Origin: SAR202 cluster bacterium
GTDB lineage: Bacteria > Chloroflexota > Dehalococcoidia > Lucifugimonadales > UBA826
Reading direction: 5' to 3'
Assembly: GCA_009392815.1 (NCBI GenBank)
Contig: VFFS01000050.1
Location: 1 to 50,489, forward strand
DNA length: 50,489 nt
Part shown: positions 8,511 through 16,793 of the stretch, one piece after another
How positions within the stretch are numbered: position 1 is the stretch's first letter
Layout of the letters: every line of letters starts with the position of its first letter
Notes under the pieces: generated by a model
What the model was told of the DNA's origin: nothing
The model's database searches: none
What the model saw: the letters and a program-made list of their open reading frames with translations, nothing else
Position numbers and translations under genes: made by a program

Positions 8511-9350
8511 GTGCATGAAAATATGAGTTCCACAGTTTTCCCACTGTCATTTTTCAATATTGATAATTCAAATTCTTCCATTTTTCATCCTACGACGCAG
8601 TCTAAAGGACCATGGGACCCTACCACCCTCCACGGAAGGGTTATTTCTGGTCTCGCAGCTTACGAAGTAGAAAGGTTCCACCTTCAGGGGTCTGACAAAA
8701 ATACTTTCCAGCTAGCCCGACTAACGGTGGATATGTTCCGCCCAGCTCCCATGGCTGCCCTGACTGTTACAAATGAAGTAGTTCGAGCAGGTAGGCGCAT
8801 TAAAGTTATCGAAGTGAAGATAGAAGCCACGGTGCCAAAAAGAGGTCACGTGGAAATAGCGCGATCAAGTGCGGTCCTTCTGCGAAGGTCAAAAAATCCG
8901 CCGGGAGATATTTGGACACCTTCGAAGTGGAAAATGAGTGCCCCAGATGAAAACCTACCATATGCCGTGGAGGGTGAGCCCCAATCAAATTCAATATGGC
9001 ATTCCGTTTCACCAGAGGGAACCACAACGGAAAATCTCCTATCGTCTAGACGGCTATGGATACGTGAAACTCACAATCTGGTCTCTGGGGTCGAACCCAG
9101 CCAACTAGTTAAAGTGGCTCAAGTAGCCGATTTTGCCAACCCAGGTGCAAATTCCGGCACAAATGGTCTGAACTACATTAACGCAGATGTATGTCTATAC
9201 CTACACCGTGACCCAGTAGGTATGTGGATTGGAACAGAATCTTTCTATCATGGGTCTGACTCGGGCGTTTCCGTTGGAACAATTGCACTTTATGACAAAA
9301 ACGGTCGAATCGGAACATCAACGGTATGTGCCCTAGGCCAAGATCGATAG
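8511..9350 (+). CDS. TesB-like double-hotdog acyl-CoA thioesterase family protein
   Basis: A 279-residue protein resembling TesB-like thioesterases with two hotdog domains. The N-terminal part carries GRVISGLAAYEVERF and ARLTVDMFRPAPM, the region that builds the first hotdog. The second half holds VAQVADFANPGANSG and YINADVCLYLHRDPVGMWIG, matching the second hotdog with its Asp and Asn. The predicted role is hydrolysis of acyl-CoA esters in the cytoplasm. The frame opens with GTG at 8511, with an in-frame ATG four codons later at 8523; no strong ribosome site decides between them. It converges with the enoyl-CoA hydratase. Family membership is likely and substrate unknown. Confidence 0.75.
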   Translation: MHENMSSTVFPLSFFNIDNSNSSIFHPTTQSKGPWDPTTLHGRVISGLAAYEVERFHLQGSDKNTFQLARLTVDMFRPAPMAALTVTNEVVRAGRRIKVIEVKIEATVPKRGHVEIARSSAVLLRRSKNPPGDIWTPSKWKMSAPDENLPYAVEGEPQSNSIWHSVSPEGTTTENLLSSRRLWIRETHNLVSGVEPSQLVKVAQVADFANPGANSGTNGLNYINADVCLYLHRDPVGMWIGTESFYHGSDSGVSVGTIALYDKNGRIGTSTVCALGQDR

Positions 9351-9377
9351 AGAGAGCAGCTGTAAAGCTACTCGAAA

Positions 9378-10184
9378 TCATTCACCCTTATAAACAGGTG
9401 AACGCTTTTCCAAGAAAGCCTGAACAGCCTCTTTCTGATCATAGGTATCATAGAGGGGTGACCCATAAAAATCCTCATCAGCAACTGAGTCAACCCAATC
9501 ACGGTATCCTGATCTAAGCAGCTGCTTGGTATTTTTCACTGCCAGTGGGGGATTGGAAGAAATATCGTCCGCAAATTCAAGAGCTTCCGACATTAAGAAT
9601 TGGGATTCAACAATTCGACTGACCAGCCCATGGGACTCTGCCCATTCCGCATCATAAATCCGCCCCGTCAAGCACATTTCCGCCGCAACAGAATGTCCCG
9701 CTATTTCCGACAATGTGGCAGAGGCGGCAGTATCCGGAACAAGTCCGCGCCGTACGAAAATAGCAGAAAATTTAGCATCCTGTGAAGCGATTCTAATGTC
9801 ACATGCCAAAGCAATAGAAAAACCAGCTCCTACTGCTGCCCCGTTTATCGCCGCTATTACAGGTTGTGGGATGCTACGAATACTGGCTGCAAGCTCCTGT
9901 ATTCGTAGCATCCCAGTTTGTCCCGAACCATTCCCAGGCATCCTTCGGTTTTCAGATCCGCCAGAAGCCATACGGGAAAGATCTGCTCCTGAACAAAACC
10001 CTCTTCCCTCTCCTGTAATAACAACTACCCTTACCTCCGGAAACATTTCAGGTAAGGCTTCCAGAACAGAATGGAATTCAAGGGTAATTTCTCGGTTGAG
10101 GGCATTCATGACTGATCCACGCCTAAGAGTTATAACTCCTGTGTGATTAATCTTTTCGAAAGATAAATTCTCGTATTTGCCCAT
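9378..10184 (-). CDS. Enoyl-CoA hydratase/isomerase family protein
   Basis: Crotonase-fold protein of 268 residues that acts on CoA thioesters. It has the first oxyanion-hole segment GRGFCSGADLSRM and the second, AAINGAAVGAGFSIALACD. The FVRRGLVPDTAASATL segment occupies the place of the catalytic glutamates; the second position (Val/Pro-Asp) is not the classic hydratase Glu-Gly-Pro, so isomerase or another crotonase activity is possible. It is 53 bp downstream of the FAD subunit gene of the molybdenum hydroxylase on the same strand and may be the last cistron of that operon. A perfect 17-bp inverted repeat lies inside the gene at 9867-9915. Confidence 0.9.
   Translation of the reverse strand: MGKYENLSFEKINHTGVITLRRGSVMNALNREITLEFHSVLEALPEMFPEVRVVVITGEGRGFCSGADLSRMASGGSENRRMPGNGSGQTGMLRIQELAASIRSIPQPVIAAINGAAVGAGFSIALACDIRIASQDAKFSAIFVRRGLVPDTAASATLSEIAGHSVAAEMCLTGRIYDAEWAESHGLVSRIVESQFLMSEALEFADDISSNPPLAVKNTKQLLRSGYRDWVDSVADEDFYGSPLYDTYDQKEAVQAFLEKRSPVYKGE
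9867..9915. repeat. Perfect 17-bp inverted repeat inside the enoyl-CoA hydratase gene
   Basis: TGGGATGCTACGAATAC at 9867-9883 is exactly the reverse complement of GTATTCGTAGCATCCCA at 9899-9915, with a 15-base spacer. In the protein it covers the segment Gly-Met-Leu-Arg-Ile through Ser-Ile-Pro-Gln just before the second oxyanion-hole segment. The frame stays open, so it is compatible with a working gene. In mRNA it would be a very stable hairpin. Confidence 0.9.
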
Positions 10185-10237
10185 TGTTTTTGCCTATATT
10201 TATTTCGAACACATGTAATTAGACCCAATCAACATTG

Positions 10238-11233
10238 TTAACATAAATCTTGAATCACCTTATCAAGAGCTCTTTTTAAATGCGAAATGGCCAAGTCGAT
10301 TTTATAAGCATTGTTTTCTGACATGGGTTTGGCGTCGCCCAGTGAACTCTCAACTTTGGCAGAAAATTCGTCGGAGCACCTCAGATCATCTATAGGTATA
10401 CCCATCATATATTCTTCAATCTCTTGAAGGCGCCAGGGAATTGGGGCTATCCCACCTAACGCAACACCAGCTCGATGAATTTTCCCTTCTGCCAACGAAA
10501 TGGATACAGCTGCGCTCGCAAGAGCGAAATCCATTGACTGTCTTTCTTTGAATTTTAAGAAAGTGCTCGACGATTTATCATCACAAGATATTTCAATAGA
10601 TGAAACAAATTCGCCTTCTTTCAAAACATTTTCATTATGAATATCTATGCCTGGACCAACAAAAAAATCATCTATTTTCATGTTTTTGTATCCAGAAGGA
10701 CCGAATATTTTTACTTTCGCATCCAATGCTGTAAGTGCTACGGCGATATCGGAAGGATGGACAATCCAACACTTTTCACCCCCAATAATCGAATGGTATT
10801 TATCCAATCCACCCACAGCGAAACACTTGTTTCCACCCTTTTTCAAACAATCGAATAGTGGACTTCGGTAATACCAACACCTCGGTCTTTGACATAGATT
10901 CCCCCCTAGAGTCCCAATAGATCTAATTTGGGGCGTTGCTACTGATGCAGCAGCCTCCACCAATGCCGGAAAATTTACCTTCAAATACTTACTATCAACA
11001 ATATCTGACAAGGTCACCATTGAACCCAATTTACTTTCATTTCCATTTATGTGGAAAACTTTCATTCCCTCCACATCGGCGAGACTTACTAGCGATTCTG
11101 GATGCACCAATCCCTGCTTCATTTCTCCCAATAGATCGGTGTTTCCTGAAACAACATGTGCTCGGGGGCTGGAAGTTAGTAATAAAGATGCCTGTTTTTG
11201 AGTTGAAGGTCGATGATATTCAAAGGAATCCAT
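10238..11233 (-). CDS. Molybdenum hydroxylase FAD-binding subunit (CoxM/PaoB-like)
   Basis: Middle subunit of a xanthine-dehydrogenase-family enzyme, 331 residues. It carries electrons from the iron-sulfur subunit through FAD. FAD-binding landmarks are VVSGNTDLLGEMK and TLGGNLCQRPRCWYY. Cysteines 114, 119, 129, 137 and 155 lie in one insert, a pattern like that of E. coli PaoB and the beta subunit of 4-hydroxybenzoyl-CoA reductase, which bind an extra [4Fe-4S] cluster here. It starts six bases after the Mo-subunit stop, so the three subunits are co-transcribed. Confidence 0.9.
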   Translation of the reverse strand: MDSFEYHRPSTQKQASLLLTSSPRAHVVSGNTDLLGEMKQGLVHPESLVSLADVEGMKVFHINGNESKLGSMVTLSDIVDSKYLKVNFPALVEAAASVATPQIRSIGTLGGNLCQRPRCWYYRSPLFDCLKKGGNKCFAVGGLDKYHSIIGGEKCWIVHPSDIAVALTALDAKVKIFGPSGYKNMKIDDFFVGPGIDIHNENVLKEGEFVSSIEISCDDKSSSTFLKFKERQSMDFALASAAVSISLAEGKIHRAGVALGGIAPIPWRLQEIEEYMMGIPIDDLRCSDEFSAKVESSLGDAKPMSENNAYKIDLAISHLKRALDKVIQDLC

Positions 11234-11239
11234 AACAAA

Positions 11240-13498
11240 TTAAGCCTTATGGCTTTTGATGGCAGAAAGCAATTTGTTCGGAGTTATCGGCAAATCAGTA
11301 ATTCTTACTCCGACTGCGTCATAGATTGCATTTGCAATCGTCGGTGCAGGACCAATGCAAGGTGGCTCACCCAGGGATTTTGCTCCAAAGGGACCAATAG
11401 GATCTGTTACGTCTGCGAAAACGACGTCGATATCAGGAAAATCCAAAATGGTCGGACTTTTGTGATCCAAAAAATTACTGTTTACAACTATTCCAGTGCC
11501 AGGATCTATCTCCATATCTTCTGAAAAGGTAAATCCCAACATTTGTGATACTCCCCCTCGGACCTGATTCTCTGCCATCTTGGGATTAATTATCGTACCT
11601 GCATCATGTGCCGCAACGTAACGGGATATATTGACTCTTCCTGTTTCAACATCCACTTCAACTTCTACAAAATGTGCTCCAAACGAATTAATCACATAAT
11701 CCGAACTGCCAGGGACAACGGAGGCCTTGGCACTTATAGCTCCACTATGTTCAACAAGATCGGATAAAGATAGAGACTTACCTGATTCAGATATTACCTT
11801 TGAACCATGTAAGTTTAAAACGCCTTGGGGTTCCGCCAGAAGCTGTGAGGCCTGATTTAAAATTTTGTTCCGGAGAACTTCAGCAGCATCTTTTACTGCC
11901 AGACCAGAAGAAAAGGTAACGGAAGAACCTGCTGTAATACTAGCTTCAGGGGTGATATCTGTGTCACCCATCACCAATTCAATTTCATCATATGGAATGG
12001 AAAGAACTTGTGAGGCGATCTGGCTAAGAACTGTGGCACTTCCTTCTCCTACATCCATGACTCCTGTAAACAATGAATATGATGCATCCTCGGTTAAAGC
12101 AACAGCAGCGTGTGATTTCCCCCCAGGGCCACCTCTGTAAAGGAACATTGACATTCCTCTGCCCCGCTTGATTGACTTGCTGAAGGATTCGCCAATTCCA
12201 TTCACTGGCTGATCCCAACCTATCTTTTCCGCCCCTAACGTTAAACATTCAGACAGACCATTGCTGGAAAAGGGAATTCCCCCTTCAGATGGTTGAGTAT
12301 CAACTATTTCATTCACTGGAGTAGTCCGTTCACCAGGTTGACCCTCAATAGTCACTTGGTTCTTCTTCCTAAAATGTAGTGGGTCTAAGCCAAGTGACTT
12401 AGCCGCCAAATCAGCTACAGACTCTAAAGCAAAATGTCCTTGTGGTGCCCCCAATGCACGATAAGAACCCGCTGTTGGGGTATTAGTATAGACAAGGGAT
12501 GCTTCATATCTGACATTGGGACAACGGTACAGGTATAAAGCACCTTGACCAGCACGCCTAGCAACCCCCGGACCAGAAGATAAATATGCACCTGTATCCA
12601 TTACAGTTTTCGCATGAATCGCGGTGATTTCTCCATTCGATTTTAATCCCATGCGCAGAGTGGTCATCGTTGAGTGACGACGGCGGCCAGCAACAAATTC
12701 CTCCTCCCGAGAAAGTTCCAATCGTACGGGCATCTGGGTTCTTATTGAAAGAATAGAAGCCAACACGGCTGTACGAGTTTCATCCTTCCCTCCATACCCT
12801 GCTCCCATGTGGGGTCCTATGACCCTCAGAGACTTAGATGGAAGGCCTAGGGCCTGCGATAAACTCGCCTTGTCTGCATGTATTCCTCTACTTGATTTCC
12901 ATAACGTTAATCTGGAACCATCCCATTTAGCCAATGCGGTTCTAGGCTCCAGTGGGGCAGGACTATGAGCTGGAGTTGTAAACGACTCCTCCAAAACCAG
13001 GTCTGCCTCTGCAAAACCTTCATCCAGATTACCCCGCTGCTCGACTAGCGGCCCATTGTTTATAAGATTACCGCCTGCGTGAATCGGTTCAGCTCCCTCA
13101 GATAAAGCCTCATCGGTGGTGCGATAAAATGGGAGAACGTCATAGGACACTTTGATCAATTTTACAGCCAACTCAGCTGTATAAGGGTCGTCCGCGGCAA
13201 CAACAGCCACTTCATCCCCGACAAACCGCACCTTTTTGTCAAGAATAGATACGTCAGGTGCTATACGACCATTGGATATATCAAAAGGAGTTACAACAGC
13301 CCTCACTCCCTGCAATTTATCCGCTTCAGTAGTATCTACCGATAAAATAATTGCGTGAGGATGAGGACTCCTTAAAACCTTGGCATGTAACATGTCATCA
13401 AAGCTAATGTCAGCGGAATATTCGGCTTCTCCAGTTACTTTATCTTTCAAATCTCGACGTGGCGGAGATGTCCCTACCCATCCTAAATTTTCAGACAT
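11240..13498 (-). CDS. Molybdenum hydroxylase large subunit (molybdopterin-binding)
   Basis: Catalytic subunit of a xanthine-dehydrogenase/CO-dehydrogenase-like enzyme, about 752 residues from the chosen ATG. It binds Mo-pterin cytosine dinucleotide and hydroxylates a carbon with water as oxygen donor. Landmarks are the N-terminal RRDLKDKVTGEAEYSADI domain, HMGAGYGGKDETRTAVLA, GSYRALGAPQGHFALESV, and the C-terminal GAKSLGEPPCIGPAPTIANA holding the catalytic Glu. The active-site loop lacks the AYRCSFR motif of form-I CO dehydrogenase, so true CO oxidation is unlikely. ATG 13498 follows AGGAGA and overlaps the small-subunit stop by eight bases; a longer in-frame reading to 13552 has no such support. 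Confidence 0.92.
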   Translation of the reverse strand: MSENLGWVGTSPPRRDLKDKVTGEAEYSADISFDDMLHAKVLRSPHPHAIILSVDTTEADKLQGVRAVVTPFDISNGRIAPDVSILDKKVRFVGDEVAVVAADDPYTAELAVKLIKVSYDVLPFYRTTDEALSEGAEPIHAGGNLINNGPLVEQRGNLDEGFAEADLVLEESFTTPAHSPAPLEPRTALAKWDGSRLTLWKSSRGIHADKASLSQALGLPSKSLRVIGPHMGAGYGGKDETRTAVLASILSIRTQMPVRLELSREEEFVAGRRRHSTMTTLRMGLKSNGEITAIHAKTVMDTGAYLSSGPGVARRAGQGALYLYRCPNVRYEASLVYTNTPTAGSYRALGAPQGHFALESVADLAAKSLGLDPLHFRKKNQVTIEGQPGERTTPVNEIVDTQPSEGGIPFSSNGLSECLTLGAEKIGWDQPVNGIGESFSKSIKRGRGMSMFLYRGGPGGKSHAAVALTEDASYSLFTGVMDVGEGSATVLSQIASQVLSIPYDEIELVMGDTDITPEASITAGSSVTFSSGLAVKDAAEVLRNKILNQASQLLAEPQGVLNLHGSKVISESGKSLSLSDLVEHSGAISAKASVVPGSSDYVINSFGAHFVEVEVDVETGRVNISRYVAAHDAGTIINPKMAENQVRGGVSQMLGFTFSEDMEIDPGTGIVVNSNFLDHKSPTILDFPDIDVVFADVTDPIGPFGAKSLGEPPCIGPAPTIANAIYDAVGVRITDLPITPNKLLSAIKSHKA

Positions 13499-13967
13499 GA
13501 GTTCTCCTATCAAGGGCGGACTGTACTGAATCCAATATAGCTCCGTATGCATTGCAGCGACACAAATTCCCCCCTAATGCATCAGCTATTTGATCTCTTG
13601 TGACTGGAGCCTCTTCTTCCATTAAGGGAATGGCACTCATAATAAATCCAGGAGTACAAAAGCCACACTGGGCACCATCGTTTTGGAGAAAAGCGACTTG
13701 CAAAGGATGCAAGTTCCCGTCGTCGGACAAACTTTCTATGGTAGTGACTTTACAAGCTGAAATAGAAGCGACCAGGACCTGACAAGCATTTACTGGTAAA
13801 CCATCGAGTAAAACCGTACAGGCCCCACACTCACCCATATCACAGCCTCTTTTGGTCCCAGTAAGACCAAATTCCTCTCGAAGTAAATAAAGAAGCGTCC
13901 AACGTGTGTCTGCTTCTACGCAGTGTCCGGTTCCGTTAAGACTAAATGAGACTTCGGTAGTGACCAC
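13491..13967 (-). CDS. Molybdenum hydroxylase (2Fe-2S) small subunit
   Basis: Electron-transfer subunit with two [2Fe-2S] clusters, 158 residues. The plant-ferredoxin-type cluster uses Cys42, Cys47, Cys50 and Cys62 (GCDMGECGACTVLLDG). The second uses Cys101, Cys104, Cys136 and Cys138 (CGFCTPGF and NLCRCNAYG). The start is GTG at 13967. It overlaps the large subunit by eight bases and follows the lactonase gene after 13 bp. The gene order small-large-FAD is common for this family. It belongs with the two following cistrons in one complex. Confidence 0.94.
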   Translation of the reverse strand: MVTTEVSFSLNGTGHCVEADTRWTLLYLLREEFGLTGTKRGCDMGECGACTVLLDGLPVNACQVLVASISACKVTTIESLSDDGNLHPLQVAFLQNDGAQCGFCTPGFIMSAIPLMEEEAPVTRDQIADALGGNLCRCNAYGAILDSVQSALDRRTHV

Positions 13968-13980
13968 AGAATTCTATTTA

Positions 13981-14997
13981 TCAATCTGTAGCATGTATAA
14001 GTAACCACATAGGCTCTTTTCCAACTTCATAGCGGGATATCAATCTAAGTGATCCATCTCCCTCTATATGAAAAGCCGACACATGGCCCGACTCCAATCC
14101 AGCCGAATAAAGAAATTGCCCCGTATTATCTATGTCTAGAACCCTTGGTACAGCCTCTGTTGTAAATCTACCAGCTTGCTTCATTTTTCCTGTGTCTGGA
14201 TCAATGGAAAAGGCCGCCAAAGAATCATGCCCCCGATTTGGTGCATATAAAAAACTTCCGTCAGGAGTTAAACGTATCTGGGCACAAGTGTTTACACCGC
14301 CATAATGCATCGGAAGGGTGGATTCTGTTTGAATTTCCTTCAATGAGGAGGACTCAATGTCAATCTCATAGGAAGTCACACTACAGTCCTGCTCATTGGA
14401 AAAAAAAGCGAATTTCCCGTTCGGATGTATTGAATAGTGGCGTGGACCCCTATTGTCAGGCTGTAAACACTCGAAAGCATCCGACGGGGTCAGATCGCCA
14501 GTTTCTTCAGAGAATCTAAATAAGCGAATAGTATTCAACCCATTTTCACCTGCTATGTGTGGAAGCATAGCCATGCTGTTAGTTGCATCTGTATAGACAC
14601 AATGAGCCCCGGTGCCTGTCGAAATCCAATCATTTCTTCCTTCAAAGGATCCTTCTTTGACTTCATGGACACTTACACCACCTGCCAAGTAGTAGGCAGA
14701 AAGTAGATATTGGGAGGTATTGTCCAGGGAAATATAACAAGGGTCTCCTTGGAGAATGGGGCCATCGGAGAGATGTTCTAAGGAGCCGTTAGAAGAGTTA
14801 AATCTATAGGATGAAACCCGAGGAATATCTCTTCTTCCAACGTAGATAATGGACTTCTCTGTGTCCAGAGCGAGGGGAGCCGGCCTACCGTCAATTTCAG
14901 TATCGGAAAGAAATTCCAGCTCTCCAGTGGAATCATCAATCTCCCAGCAGGACAACTTGTCACTTGCCGCTAAAGTCATAAACATAATTTGACGCAA
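13981..14997 (-). CDS. Lactonase-family seven-bladed beta-propeller protein
   Basis: A 338-residue protein of the 6-phosphogluconolactonase/carboxy-cis,cis-muconate-cyclase-like propeller family. Blade signatures are YVGRRDIPRVSSYRF, DPCYISLDNTSQYLLSAYY, GPRHYSIHPNGKFAFFSNE, IRLTPDGSFLYAPNRGHDSL and PRVLDIDNTGQFLYSAG. The likely reaction is hydrolysis of a lactone or enol-lactone. TTG at 14997 is taken as the start because AGGAG stands six bases upstream; ATG codons at 14985 and 14979 are alternatives. Thirteen bases separate it from the molybdenum hydroxylase genes, so it is probably the first cistron of that operon and may act on the oxidised product. No signal peptide is visible. Confidence 0.85.
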   Translation of the reverse strand: MRQIMFMTLAASDKLSCWEIDDSTGELEFLSDTEIDGRPAPLALDTEKSIIYVGRRDIPRVSSYRFNSSNGSLEHLSDGPILQGDPCYISLDNTSQYLLSAYYLAGGVSVHEVKEGSFEGRNDWISTGTGAHCVYTDATNSMAMLPHIAGENGLNTIRLFRFSEETGDLTPSDAFECLQPDNRGPRHYSIHPNGKFAFFSNEQDCSVTSYEIDIESSSLKEIQTESTLPMHYGGVNTCAQIRLTPDGSFLYAPNRGHDSLAAFSIDPDTGKMKQAGRFTTEAVPRVLDIDNTGQFLYSAGLESGHVSAFHIEGDGSLRLISRYEVGKEPMWLLIHATD

Positions 14998-15268
14998 GCC
15001 ACACTCCTAGACGCATCCTGCAATAAGTATTGGTGAAATTTGTGGATATATCTTTCTAGCATTAATCTTAACAGGGGAATCGTATATACAGTAATTGATA
15101 CAACACCAATGACCTGACATAGCGAAATCTGTGAATAAAAATTAAGAAGCCAAGAAACCTTTCACTTTCCCTATTTGATGATTAAAATTGTATTGCCTAC
15201 TTAGGTAACCCAATCAAACACGCGGTAATGCCGCCCTATTTAATTCAAAAATGACAAACCAATATTAG

Positions 15269-16702
15269 GTGCGGTCGGTGACAATATCATCTGTGAAACT
15301 TTCGCTGGCGAACCGTTGGTCAAGACCCAACGGATATCGGCCAGTATTATTGATAGCGTTTCCACTCATACTAAGTACTGGGTCTTGGTCAATCCAACAA
15401 TTCGTGGACCGTATGTTCCTATCCTGGTATTCGTCCGATGCCCTGGCCGCCGCTATGCCAACAGGGATATTAAGTTTCACAATCGTTAGTTTTTTTGTCG
15501 GGACATCTGGTTATGCCAGCACTTTCGTCGCACAGTACACCGGAGCAGGTAGGCATGACAGAGTGGGTCCAGCAATGTGGCAAGCCATATATTTTTCACT
15601 CATAGGTGGAATTGTAACCTTCACAGCGATGTTCTTTGCTGAACCAATTTTTCAATTTATTGGACATGATGAGTCAGTGAGAGAACTTGAAACCAAGTAC
15701 TGGCGTTATCTTACAATTGGGGGATTTTTTCCCATATGCCTAGCTGCCGTATCTTCTTTTTTTAATGGTCGCGGAAACACATATCCAGTGATGTGGGCGA
15801 GCCTACTCGCCACTTGTTTGAATATTTTACTTAATTATTTGTTGATATTTGGCCATTTCGGATTTCCTGAAATGGGTATCTCCGGAGCCGGATTATCAAC
15901 AGTAATATCGCAATTTTTTAATTTATCACTATTACTAATAATGACTTTTATGGGAGATAACAATGTCAAGTACAAAACTATCTCAGGCTGGAAGTTTGAT
16001 AAAAAACTGTTTGCTCGTTTGATTAGATACGGACTCCCAAACGGAATCCATTTCTTCTTAGACATAGCAGCGTTCTCTGCTTTCATATTAATAGTTGGCA
16101 GGTTAGGTGCTTCACAATTAGCTGCAACCAACATCGCTTTGAATGTAAGCATGTTGGCTTTTATGCCAATGATAGGAATGGGAATAACTGTTTCTATCCT
16201 AGTTGGTCAGTCACTTGGCGCGAATGATGAAGACATGGCCGACAGGGCAACTACTTCGGCTGTCCAAATGGCATTTATTTACATGGGAAGCATTTCACTC
16301 ATGTATCTACTCATACCTTCTATGTTCATATATCCATTTGCTGCCAACGCAGATCCAACCACATTTGAGGAAATAAGAATCTACGCAATGACAGCAATGA
16401 AATTTGTAGCTGCATGGTCAATAATAGACTCATTGGGAATAGTTTATTCATCCGCCCTGAAAGGTGCGGGAGACACTAGATTCACAATGTTTACGATCAT
16501 AATTCTATCCCTAATTCTACTAATCCTTCCGACATTCATAGCGCTAGAGGTGATGGGATGGGGACTTGAGGCAGCTTGGACAGTAGGACTCATATACATA
16601 ATTGGACTCGCCGCAGCATTCAGCCTCAGGTACAGAGGAGGCAAATGGAAATCCATGCGGGTAATCGAGCAACCAGCCTTTGAAGATTCATCGCAACGCT
16701 AG
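15269..16702 (+). CDS. MATE-family efflux transporter
   Basis: Integral membrane exporter of 477 residues with about twelve hydrophobic segments in the duplicated arrangement of MATE (NorM/DinF-like) proteins. Typical motifs are the first-helix region PLILSTGSWSIQQFVDRMFLS and the equivalent second-half start ANGIHFFLDIAAF-like segment. FFNGRGNTYPVMWASLL and KGAGDTRFTMF are the paired loop motifs. It would exchange Na+ or H+ for cationic or hydrophobic compounds. No ATG is in reach; GTG at 15269 or GTG at 15278 is the likely start. The 271 bp upstream hold no gene that I can see and probably the promoters of this and the divergent lactonase operon. Confidence 0.9.
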   Translation: MRSVTISSVKLSLANRWSRPNGYRPVLLIAFPLILSTGSWSIQQFVDRMFLSWYSSDALAAAMPTGILSFTIVSFFVGTSGYASTFVAQYTGAGRHDRVGPAMWQAIYFSLIGGIVTFTAMFFAEPIFQFIGHDESVRELETKYWRYLTIGGFFPICLAAVSSFFNGRGNTYPVMWASLLATCLNILLNYLLIFGHFGFPEMGISGAGLSTVISQFFNLSLLLIMTFMGDNNVKYKTISGWKFDKKLFARLIRYGLPNGIHFFLDIAAFSAFILIVGRLGASQLAATNIALNVSMLAFMPMIGMGITVSILVGQSLGANDEDMADRATTSAVQMAFIYMGSISLMYLLIPSMFIYPFAANADPTTFEEIRIYAMTAMKFVAAWSIIDSLGIVYSSALKGAGDTRFTMFTIIILSLILLILPTFIALEVMGWGLEAAWTVGLIYIIGLAAAFSLRYRGGKWKSMRVIEQPAFEDSSQR

Positions 16703-16793
16703 AGAAAAATTTAGGTTGATTAGTAGAATCAAGGCATTATCTGCTAAAAATAGATCTTCTGGAAATCATAAATTTGTGAGGAGTTAAAGAGTA

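Noticed and set aside
11240-13498. Form-I aerobic CO dehydrogenase (CoxL)
   Set aside because: The active-site loop lacks the AYRCSFR signature and the FAD subunit carries a PaoB-like cysteine insert.
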